Shown here: positions 36,488 to 44,970 of the stretch, piece by piece
Position numbering within the stretch: position 1 is the stretch's first letter
Layout: every line of letters starts with the position of its first letter
Assembly: GCA_903848465.1 (NCBI GenBank)
Contig: CAINGK010000125.1
Span: forward strand, 1-64,000
DNA length: 64,000 nucleotides
From: an uncultured Verrucomicrobiota bacterium
GTDB taxonomy: Bacteria > Verrucomicrobiota > Verrucomicrobiia > Verrucomicrobiales > Verrucomicrobiaceae
Direction of reading: 5' to 3'
Program-made: the position numbers and the translations under genes
Notes under the pieces: model-generated
Told to the model about the DNA's origin: nothing
The model's input: only the letters and a program-made list of their open reading frames with translations
Databases searched by the model: none

Positions 36488-38929
36488 TCAGCGCTTCTGA
36501 AACAGGTTAGAACAAACGAACGCCTCGACGATGTCTCTCAGGCGGTAATCCTTCGCCTTGCTCGTGGCGGCGATGGCTTTCAGATCATCGCGGTCGTCGA
36601 AGGACATGCTGCGGCGCAGGCCATAGGTGGCGAGTTTTTCGATGAATGTGGCATTGAAGGCGTCGAGATCGGCAAGGAGCAGCTTTTTGAAGTCATCAGC
36701 GGTCTGGTATTCACGGCCATCCGGCAACTTGCCCGAGGCTTTGACCTTCGGATTGGCACCGATGCCATCCGTGAGCTCCTCGGTGCGCCAGCGGCCGATG
36801 GCGTCGTAGTTTTCAAAGGCGAGGCCGAGCGGATCAATCTTCGCATGGCAGGAGGCGCAGTTGGCATCGTGGATGTGCGCTTCGAGTTTCTCACGCAGCG
36901 TCGCTTTGGGTGCCGCTGGATTGGTGGCGATGGGATCGACGTTCGCAGGCGGTGGTGGCGGTGATTTGCCAAAGATGGACTCCATCACCCACACGCCGCG
37001 ATGCACCGGACGGTGCCGCACGCCATCGGACGTCAGCGAAAGAATGGAAGCCTGCGTGAGCAGGCCACCGCGGTGACTCTCTGCGGGCAGCGAGACGCGC
37101 TGAAATTCATCGCCCGTCGTCTTGGCCTCCGGCAGGCCGTAGAATTGCGCGAGCAGCCCGTTCATCATGCTCCAGTCTGAGTGAATCAGCTCGCGCAGGG
37201 TGAGGCCGCTCTGCAGCACTTCGCGGAAGAAGGCCTTCGTTTCTCCGGTCATGCTGGCTTCGAGCGCCTTGTCGTAGTCAGGGTAGAGCTTCTTGTCGGG
37301 CTGAAACATGCCCACCTTGCGCAGGCGCAGCCACTGCGTGGCAAAGGAGTCCGTGAAGCGTGTCGAGCGCGCATCCGCCAGCATGCGTGCCACCTGTTTG
37401 GAGAGCTCCACCTTGTCACGCAGCTTGCCCTGAGCGGCCAGCGTGGACAGTTCCGCATCCGGCATGGTGTTCCAGAGCAGGTAGGAAAGGCGTGAGGCGA
37501 TTTCCCAGTCGTTGAGCATCTGGCGGCTCACATTCTCATCACCCTCCGCCATGAAGACAAAGCTCTTCGAGCACAGAATCGAAAGCATGCCCGCCTTCAC
37601 CGCGTCGCGGAATTTTTCTTTGGCCGCGAGTTCCGCTTTCACGATGCCGATGTAGCCAGCCAGTTCCTCATCAGTGACCGGGCGGCGGAAGGCGCGCTGA
37701 GCCAGCATGGCGAGGCAGGTGCGCACCTGCTCCATGTTGCCCTCTTCCTTGGGCATGTAGTCGTCCCGAAGCTTCTTCTCAGCATCACTCAGCAGCGGGC
37801 CGCGCCATGAGATGGAGTCCATGATGAGGAAGGGATAGCGTGCCTTGCCTTGTTCATCCGTGAGCTTCATCTGCCAGGGGATGCGGCCCATCTTGGTGCT
37901 GATGAACGGCGTATCCCCATGCCGCCCTGAGCGCGGCAGATTTGTTGGTCCGGGAACATCGTTGTACACTTCAATATTCGGCCGGCCTTTGGGCAAATGC
38001 GCACGGAAGGTCACCGTGATAGGCTTGTCTTCGGCTGCGACGATGTCCTGCTCAAACAACACACGATCGAGCTTTGCCTCATAGACCTTGATGCGCGGTG
38101 CGCGGCCTTTCTCAGGCTTTAGGCCGCTCAGCGTGTAGCTGATCTCATAGACCCCAGACTCTGGCAGCGGGTCCTTGAGCAAGGAATAGCGGAAGATGTC
38201 TCCAGGCCACATGTCGTAGCGCACCTTGTCCAGCAGGCCCATTCCACGCAGCCGCTCGCGGTGCCGTTCACTGATCTGCTCTTCATAAAGCACAGGCTTC
38301 GAGCCGCCGAAGGGCACCACCGGCTTCGCATTTTTCGCCGGAGGAATAATGTCTGGATAAGCCTCGGCCAAAATTGTCTCCGCCGCTCCGAGATACTTCT
38401 CGATGTTCGAAGGCGAAAGCGTCAACACCGAACCGATGCGCTCAAATCCATGCCACTCCGGGTCTTCCAGAAAGGCACCAGGATCTTTCGCGTCATACTC
38501 CACACCGAGGAGGTCGCGCACCGTGTTCACATACTCATCCCGCGTCAGCCGGTTGTAGTTCACCTTGGCGCGGGAGGCCATGCGCGCTGACTCGCCTTCC
38601 TTCATCTTGTGCGCGATCCATTCCACCACCTGGGCGCTTGCTGCGGCTTCAGGGCGCTTCTTTTCCTTCTTCGGCGGCATCTCACCCGAATTGATGCGCT
38701 CCATGATCTCCAGCCACTGCGGCGTGTTTTCAAAGCCGACCTTGGGAGACAGCGTATCCATGCGGAAGTCGCCCTTCTGCACATCGGCATCATGGCACTT
38801 CAGACAGTGCTGCTCGAAATAGCTCTGCACCTTCGGGTCGAGGACTGAGGCAGGCGCGGCCTTTCCGGCTCCGCAGAAAGCGGCAAGCAAGGCGGTGGCA
38901 AGGCATGGGAGCAGGGCGCGATTGGGCAT
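36488..38929 (-). CDS. Exported DUF1587/1592/1588/1585 di-haem cytochrome (pair 3)
   Basis: 813 residues with signal peptide MPNRALLPCLATALLAAFCG. Haem site 1 is CLKCH (QHCLKCHDADVQKGDFRMD), followed by DUF1587 (YNRLTRDEYVNTVRDLLGVE), DUF1595/1592 (ASRLSYLLWNTMPDAELS), DUF1588 with haem site 2 (CASCHAKIDPLGLAFENYD) and DUF1585. It is the first gene of the probable pair-3 operon and is divergent from the alpha-2-macroglobulin gene. Its upstream region has a GC-rich hairpin (38969-38986) but not the GTCCGGTTT motif seen before the pair-2 cytochrome. Confidence 0.88.
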   Translation of the reverse strand: MPNRALLPCLATALLAAFCGAGKAAPASVLDPKVQSYFEQHCLKCHDADVQKGDFRMDTLSPKVGFENTPQWLEIMERINSGEMPPKKEKKRPEAAASAQVVEWIAHKMKEGESARMASRAKVNYNRLTRDEYVNTVRDLLGVEYDAKDPGAFLEDPEWHGFERIGSVLTLSPSNIEKYLGAAETILAEAYPDIIPPAKNAKPVVPFGGSKPVLYEEQISERHRERLRGMGLLDKVRYDMWPGDIFRYSLLKDPLPESGVYEISYTLSGLKPEKGRAPRIKVYEAKLDRVLFEQDIVAAEDKPITVTFRAHLPKGRPNIEVYNDVPGPTNLPRSGRHGDTPFISTKMGRIPWQMKLTDEQGKARYPFLIMDSISWRGPLLSDAEKKLRDDYMPKEEGNMEQVRTCLAMLAQRAFRRPVTDEELAGYIGIVKAELAAKEKFRDAVKAGMLSILCSKSFVFMAEGDENVSRQMLNDWEIASRLSYLLWNTMPDAELSTLAAQGKLRDKVELSKQVARMLADARSTRFTDSFATQWLRLRKVGMFQPDKKLYPDYDKALEASMTGETKAFFREVLQSGLTLRELIHSDWSMMNGLLAQFYGLPEAKTTGDEFQRVSLPAESHRGGLLTQASILSLTSDGVRHRPVHRGVWVMESIFGKSPPPPPANVDPIATNPAAPKATLREKLEAHIHDANCASCHAKIDPLGLAFENYDAIGRWRTEELTDGIGANPKVKASGKLPDGREYQTADDFKKLLLADLDAFNATFIEKLATYGLRRSMSFDDRDDLKAIAATSKAKDYRLRDIVEAFVCSNLFQKR

Positions 38930-38968
38930 TCGCCAGTCATACGGGCCTGCGGGGGAGTTCCTGCATCA

Positions 38969-38986
38969 CCCCCGAACTATCGGGGG
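38969..38986. repeat. Perfect GC-rich hairpin in a divergent intergenic region
   Basis: CCCCCGA and TCGGGGG form a perfect 7-bp stem around ACTA. It lies 40 bases upstream of the pair-3 cytochrome and about 115 upstream of the alpha-2-macroglobulin ATG. As both genes point away from it, a terminator makes little sense; an operator or a structured leader is possible. Confidence 0.4.
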
Positions 38987-39100
38987 CTGGCCTTCTAGCT
39001 CCCCAGACAGAATCAAGGAAATAAATTTCAATTTTTGCCACAAGATTCCCCGCGCACGGGAAAGCCAGTGGATTACTCTCAGTCACCAATTTATACATCT

Positions 39101-42100
39101 ATGTCCGACTCTTCTGGTTCGTGGGTAGTGCGCTTGATGCGTGCTTTGTTTGGGCAATTTCACTACCAGCCGCCCGCCTGGATGCCGCGCTTTGCCCGGG
39201 CAGCGGATAATCATGTGACCAAACATCCGGGCTGCTACGCCTTCGCCATTGTGCTGACCGGGGCGATGTTCCTCATCGTGCCGCAGGTGCGCCAGTACAT
39301 GGAGGCGCATAGGCCGCGGCCGCAGGTGCGGACTGAAGTGAGGCAGGCCAAAGGGACGCTCTTGATGCCGGGTGTCACGCCGATCATCAAAGACAAGCCA
39401 CAACCGCAGCCGATCACGGTTCAGTTCAATGTCTCGGTGGCCAAGCTGGATGCCGTGGGCAAGGTGGCGGCTGGCGTCACGCTCTCACCAGCCTACGCGG
39501 GCGTGTGGAAATGGAGCACGGACAAACTGCTGGTCTTCACGCCTGCCAAGGACTGGCCCGCAGGGCAGGAGTTCACGGTGCAGCTGGATCCGGCGCAGTT
39601 GCCGAAGGAAGCGGAGTTAAAGGAAGCAAGCTGGAATGGGCGGACGCCGTCGCTGCAGCTTTCACTGACGGATTCAAAGTTCGAGATCGATCCGCGTGAT
39701 CCATCTCTGCAAAATGTCGTCGTGGGTTTCACCTCAACTCATCCGCTCGACAAGGCGCAAATCGAACGCTTGGTCTCACTGGAGGTTCTGGGAGGCTCCA
39801 AAATTTTCGACTGGAAAGGCCAGAAACTGGACACGCTGTTCACGGTCACGGAAGGGAAATTTCAGCGTGAGTTTTGGATTCGCACCACACGGATTCAAGT
39901 GCCGGAGAAGGAGGACTACGTAAAGGTCACGCTGCACAAGGAGCTCGTCAGCACGCTCGGTGGTGGAATGCTGGCGGCGGATGTCGTTTCAAAAGTACGC
40001 GTGCCAGACGTGAACAGCGGCTTCAAGATCACCGACGCGAACACCGAGATTCTAAAGACCGAGGATGGCGAGCCGGAGCAGTTTCTGTTCATCAACACGG
40101 AGGGCTATGTCACAACGGAGAATCTGCTCAAGCATCTCGGTGTGTGGCAGGAGCCGGAGGAATTCGTGATCAAGGATGCACGCGGCAATGACGTGGCTCC
40201 CGGCGTGAATGATGTAACAACCGACATACTCAAGAAGTATGCGCCCGTGTCTTTGAAACCGGTCGAGCTTGAACTGAGCGATGATCATCCGGCGACGACG
40301 CGTCATGCATTCAAGTTTCTCGCAGAAAGCCAGGGGCGTCTGTTTGTGCGCATCAACAAAGGTGTCGAGGCGCTGGGCGGCTTCCGGCTTGGCAATGAGT
40401 TCCGCTCCTTTGAAAATACGCCGGACTTTCCGAAGGAGGTGCAGTTGCTCGGCAAGGGTGGCATTCTCGCGCTCAATGGCGAGCGCAAACTCTCGCTGCA
40501 ATCACGCGGTGTGCCGTTTCTGCGCGTGGAGATGGCACGTGTGCCTGCACGGCAGGTGAATCACCTGGTGGTGATGTCAGAAGGTGACTTTGCAAACCCG
40601 AACTTCACGATGGGCGACAGCTTTGATGAATCCAACATCGCCCACTTCCTGCGCCACGTGCAGCCGGTTGCGATGAAGAACGAGTATCAGGCCTGCTACT
40701 CCATGGTCGATTTTGCCAGTGCGCTGCAATCACCGGACACTTCGGATGCAGATGCTTCGCGCGGCCTGTTCTTTCTCACCGCAGATGGCGTGGAGCCCGT
40801 GGAGGACTCGAAGAAGCGCCTGGAGGGTGATGCCGTGGAGGATGACTGGCAGGTGATGGATCAGGCGACAACGAAGCGCTTCGTGCTCGTCACAGATCTC
40901 GGCTTGATGGTGAAGAAGAATGCAGACGGCTCGCGCGATGTGTTTGTACAGAGCATCAAGACCGGCGACCCGGTGAACGGTGCCACCATTACCGTGCTGG
41001 CCAAGAACGGCGAGTATCTGCTGCAGCAAACCACCGCCGACGGCCATGTGCTGCTGCCGGATGTGAGCAATTTCCAGCGCGAGAAACGCCCCGTCGCCAT
41101 CACCGCCATGTTGGGCAATGACCTGTCCTTCCTGCCATTTGATCGCCCCGACCGTCTGCTCGACTTCTCACGTTTCGACATCGGCGGCGTGCTGGCTTCG
41201 GAGAAGGAGGCGCTGGAGGCCTTCGTGTTCACGGAGCGCGGCGTGTATCGTCCTGGAGATGACATCCACATCGGTGCCGTCCTGAAACGCCGCGACTGGG
41301 CCTCAGGTCTCGCGGGACTGCCGCTGGAGATGGATCTGGTCAACGCGAAGGACGAGGTGATCGACACCCAGAAGATCGTGCTGTCTGAGGACGGCTTCAT
41401 GGATGTGAAGATGAAGACCGATGAAAGTGATCCCACAGGGCGCTACATCGCACGGCTTTATCTGGTAAAAAAAGATGACGAAGACAAGCGCACCCGGCTT
41501 GGCCAGACCACGTTCAAAGTGGAGGACTTTCAGCCGGATCGCATGAAGATCGAGGTCACGCTCACCGGCAACGAACTCGCCGGATGGCTGCAACCGAGTG
41601 AGATCAAAGCCGACGTTTCCCTGCAAACCTTGTTTGGCTTTCCGGCTGCGAAGCGTCTCCTAAAGGCGCGGATGGAGCTGAGCCCGGGTGCTTTCGCCTT
41701 TCCACAGTTCCCCGATTTCATTTTCCACAATCAACTGCCTGAAGCGGAAGACGACCAGGAGACCGAAGCGGGGCAGAAGATCAATCTCGGCGAGCAGACC
41801 ACGGATGACACGGGTGCGGCGCAGTTCGATCTGGCACTGGAACGTTTCGACAAGAGCTGCTTTCAGGTGAGCCTGCTGATCGAAGGCTTCGAGGCCGATG
41901 GCGGACGCAGTGTGCGCAGCGGCAAGAATTTCCTCGTCGCCGCGCTGCCCTATGTCGTCGGCTACAAGCCGGATGCGAAGCTCGACTACCTCGGCAAGGA
42001 CACGGCCGCAAACGTCCGCTACATTGCGGTGGGCCCTGATTTGAAACCCCTCGCGCCAAAGGATCTCATGGCACGTCTGATTCAGATCAAACATGTGTCC

Positions 42101-44965
42101 GTGCTCACGAAGCAGGAGAGCGGCAGCTATGCCTACGTCTCGACGCAGCGTGAATCCATGGTGTTGGAGGCGCGTTTTGCCCTCCCAGTCGAAGGAGCCA
42201 ATTATGCATTGCCGACAAATGCCGCAGGCGAGTTCCGCCTCGAATTGCGCGACACGGACAACAACGTCGTCTGCGCCACGTCGTTCACCGTGGTGGGCAA
42301 GGGAGACATGGAGCGCAGCATGGAGCGCGACGCGGAACTGGGCATCAAACTGGCCCGCGGCACCTGGAACAGCGGTGAATCGCTCGAAGCAAGTCTGAGC
42401 GCCACCTATACCGGCGCAGGCCTCATCACCATCGAGCGTGAGCGTGTGCTTGGCTGGCAGTGGTTCAAGGCAGGCACAACGGCCAGCGTACAGCACATCC
42501 TGGTGCCGAATGACATCGAAGGCTCCGCGTATGTGAATGCCTCCTTTGTACGGGCGCTTGATTCGAAGGAGATTTTCACCTCGCCGCTGAGCTATGCGGT
42601 GGATCACTTCGTTGCAAATCCGGACAAACGCCGCATCGAGGTGAAGATCGACGCGCCTGAAAAGGTGAAGCCTGGGGATGTCATGAAGATCGGCTTTCAG
42701 GCTGCGAAGCCCTGCCGCATCGTGATCTATGCCGTGGATGCAGGCATTCACCAGATCACGGACTACAAGCTGCCTGACCCGCTCGCGCACCTGAACCGCA
42801 AACGCGCGCTCGAAGTCGATACGGAGCAGCTCATGGACCTGATCCTGCCGGAGTTCTCGCTCATCGCGCAGAACAAGGCGTTTGGGGGCGATGCCGACAA
42901 GCCGCTGCGCTTGAACCTGAATCCGTTCAAGCGCCGCAAGGAGCCCCCCGTGGTGTTCTGGTCAGGCTTGATTACTGCAGGCCCCGAACGCAAAGAAGTC
43001 AGCTACACAGTGCCGGATTACTTTGCCGGAAAACTCAACGTCATGGCCGTGGCCGTTGCTGACGACGCAGTGGGCCGCGCTGAAACCAGCAGCATCGTGC
43101 GCGGGCCACTCGTGCTGACGCCGAATGTGCCGTTCTTCGCCGCACCAGGAGATGAATTCACCGCCTCGCTCACCGTGGCGAACAATCTCGAAGGCGCGGA
43201 GGCCAATGCCCCGATCAGCATCGTGGCTCAGGTCACGCCGCATCTTGAAGTCATCGCATCGCCGCCGGGTGCGCTCAATGTGGCCGCTGGCAAGGAGGAT
43301 ACGGTGCGCTTCCGCGTGCGGGTGAAAGACGAACTCGGTGGTGCGGAGATCACCTTCAAAGCTGAGGCTGCCGGTCAGGTGGTGCTACGGCGTGCCACGC
43401 TCAGCGTGCGGCCTGCGGCACCGTATCTCACCAACGTGCAAAGCGGCTACTTCCGTGAGAAGACCCAGGAGGTGAAGGTCACGCGCGAGATGTTCCCGCA
43501 GTATCGCAAACTCAACGCAAACGTCTCAGCTTTGCCGCTGGGTCTCGCACGCGGATTGGAGTTCTACCTGCATGAGTATCCGTATGGCTGTTCCGAGCAG
43601 ATCACCAGCCGTGCCGTTTCACGTTTGCTGCTGGCCAAGGAAGTAGATTTTGTTTTCGATGCAGCGGAGTCCGCTCAGCAGCTCGATGCGGCCTTTGCCC
43701 TGCTGCGCAGCCGGCAGAATTCCAGCGGCGGTTTCGGCTACTGGGATGCGGACGCCTATGCTGGCCTGGATTATCTCTCGGTCTATGTGACTCGGTTCCT
43801 CACGGAAGCGCGGGATGCAGGCAATGCCGTGCCGTCGGCGCTGCTCGAAGGTGCGCGTAATCGCATGCGGCAGATGGCACGCCTTCAGGTGAGCAGTCTC
43901 GATGAGGCGACCATCCAGGCGGCGGCGATTTATCTGCTCACACGACAAGGTGAAAACACCTCCACCTACGTGCTGAACTTGCGCGACAACCTGCGGCAGA
44001 AATTTCAGGAGACTTGGCGCGGCCATCTCACCGCCGCGTATCTTGCTGGCACCTATGCCCTGCTGCAGAAGCGCCCTGAAGCTGTGGTGCTGATGCAGGA
44101 TTACTGGGCCGCAGTGCGCAAAGGCAAAGCGCTGGGAGCATGGCGTGGCTGGTACTACCTCGATCCGCAGGTGAGCCAGGCCGAAGGCTTCGCCGTGGCC
44201 TGCAAACACTTCCCGGAGCTCGCCGGAAACTTTGGCTATGATGATCTCGCCATCGTCACCCAGCCGCTGTCACGCAATCGCTTCAACACGATCAGCGCAG
44301 CCGCGACGATCCTCGCGCTCAAGGCCTATTCGGATCTCGCAAAGCAGTTAGGCGTGCGTGTTTCATTGACTGAACTGGCGCGTGCAGGCGGCACACCGAG
44401 TGTTCTGGTACCGGAGACATCTGGATTAATCCAGAGCAACTTCAGCGCACAGGCGGGCGGCTTGCGCTTCGGTCTCGCTCAAGGCGGCGGCCGCGATCTA
44501 GGCGCGTTTTATCAGGTGACCGAGGCTGGTTTCGATACCGGCGTGCCGACCCAGCGCATCGCGGATGGCCTGGAAGTGTTCCGCGAAATTCTCGGAGCGG
44601 ACGGCAAAGCGGTGGCGAAGCTCAAGGTCGGTGAAAGTGCGCTGGTGCGCCTGACCGTGCGCAATGTTTCTCCCGATGCGCTCAGCAACATCGCTGTACT
44701 CGATTTGATGCCCGGCAGCTTTGAGCTGGAGCCCAATGGCCTCAAACCCGGACGCGGCACGATTCCTGGAGCGGATTACGTGGATGTGCGCGAAGACCGC
44801 AATGTGTTCTTCTGCGGCCTGGGCAAGGACGCAGTGAAGACCTTCAGCTATCGCATCAAGCCCATCGCCGCAGGCGTCTATGTGATCCCGCCAGCCTTTG
44901 CCGAGAGCATGTATGATCGCGGCACCAAGGGGCGAGACGGTGGTGGCAAGGTGAACGTGGAGTAA
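39101..44965 (+). CDS. Alpha-2-macroglobulin family protein with thioester
   Basis: 1954 residues from the ATG at 39101 (a TTG at 39035 would only add residues with no clear role). After a cytoplasmic start, one membrane segment (FAIVLTGAMFLIVPQV, about residues 48-63) anchors it with the body in the periplasm. Macroglobulin domains follow; FVFTERGVYRPGDDIHIGAV marks the MG3-type region. The thioester motif is YGCSEQ with Cys at about residue 1497, followed by the alpha-alpha toroid (SSGGFGYWDADAYAGLDYLS). The thioester allows covalent trapping of proteases, as proposed for E. coli YfhM (ECAM). It is 5 bp upstream of pbpC, the known YfhM/PBP1C pairing: trap proteases and repair wall damage. 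Confidence 0.93.
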   Translation: MSDSSGSWVVRLMRALFGQFHYQPPAWMPRFARAADNHVTKHPGCYAFAIVLTGAMFLIVPQVRQYMEAHRPRPQVRTEVRQAKGTLLMPGVTPIIKDKPQPQPITVQFNVSVAKLDAVGKVAAGVTLSPAYAGVWKWSTDKLLVFTPAKDWPAGQEFTVQLDPAQLPKEAELKEASWNGRTPSLQLSLTDSKFEIDPRDPSLQNVVVGFTSTHPLDKAQIERLVSLEVLGGSKIFDWKGQKLDTLFTVTEGKFQREFWIRTTRIQVPEKEDYVKVTLHKELVSTLGGGMLAADVVSKVRVPDVNSGFKITDANTEILKTEDGEPEQFLFINTEGYVTTENLLKHLGVWQEPEEFVIKDARGNDVAPGVNDVTTDILKKYAPVSLKPVELELSDDHPATTRHAFKFLAESQGRLFVRINKGVEALGGFRLGNEFRSFENTPDFPKEVQLLGKGGILALNGERKLSLQSRGVPFLRVEMARVPARQVNHLVVMSEGDFANPNFTMGDSFDESNIAHFLRHVQPVAMKNEYQACYSMVDFASALQSPDTSDADASRGLFFLTADGVEPVEDSKKRLEGDAVEDDWQVMDQATTKRFVLVTDLGLMVKKNADGSRDVFVQSIKTGDPVNGATITVLAKNGEYLLQQTTADGHVLLPDVSNFQREKRPVAITAMLGNDLSFLPFDRPDRLLDFSRFDIGGVLASEKEALEAFVFTERGVYRPGDDIHIGAVLKRRDWASGLAGLPLEMDLVNAKDEVIDTQKIVLSEDGFMDVKMKTDESDPTGRYIARLYLVKKDDEDKRTRLGQTTFKVEDFQPDRMKIEVTLTGNELAGWLQPSEIKADVSLQTLFGFPAAKRLLKARMELSPGAFAFPQFPDFIFHNQLPEAEDDQETEAGQKINLGEQTTDDTGAAQFDLALERFDKSCFQVSLLIEGFEADGGRSVRSGKNFLVAALPYVVGYKPDAKLDYLGKDTAANVRYIAVGPDLKPLAPKDLMARLIQIKHVSVLTKQESGSYAYVSTQRESMVLEARFALPVEGANYALPTNAAGEFRLELRDTDNNVVCATSFTVVGKGDMERSMERDAELGIKLARGTWNSGESLEASLSATYTGAGLITIERERVLGWQWFKAGTTASVQHILVPNDIEGSAYVNASFVRALDSKEIFTSPLSYAVDHFVANPDKRRIEVKIDAPEKVKPGDVMKIGFQAAKPCRIVIYAVDAGIHQITDYKLPDPLAHLNRKRALEVDTEQLMDLILPEFSLIAQNKAFGGDADKPLRLNLNPFKRRKEPPVVFWSGLITAGPERKEVSYTVPDYFAGKLNVMAVAVADDAVGRAETSSIVRGPLVLTPNVPFFAAPGDEFTASLTVANNLEGAEANAPISIVAQVTPHLEVIASPPGALNVAAGKEDTVRFRVRVKDELGGAEITFKAEAAGQVVLRRATLSVRPAAPYLTNVQSGYFREKTQEVKVTREMFPQYRKLNANVSALPLGLARGLEFYLHEYPYGCSEQITSRAVSRLLLAKEVDFVFDAAESAQQLDAAFALLRSRQNSSGGFGYWDADAYAGLDYLSVYVTRFLTEARDAGNAVPSALLEGARNRMRQMARLQVSSLDEATIQAAAIYLLTRQGENTSTYVLNLRDNLRQKFQETWRGHLTAAYLAGTYALLQKRPEAVVLMQDYWAAVRKGKALGAWRGWYYLDPQVSQAEGFAVACKHFPELAGNFGYDDLAIVTQPLSRNRFNTISAAATILALKAYSDLAKQLGVRVSLTELARAGGTPSVLVPETSGLIQSNFSAQAGGLRFGLAQGGGRDLGAFYQVTEAGFDTGVPTQRIADGLEVFREILGADGKAVAKLKVGESALVRLTVRNVSPDALSNIAVLDLMPGSFELEPNGLKPGRGTIPGADYVDVREDRNVFFCGLGKDAVKTFSYRIKPIAAGVYVIPPAFAESMYDRGTKGRDGGGKVNVE

Positions 44966-44970
44966 CAGCC

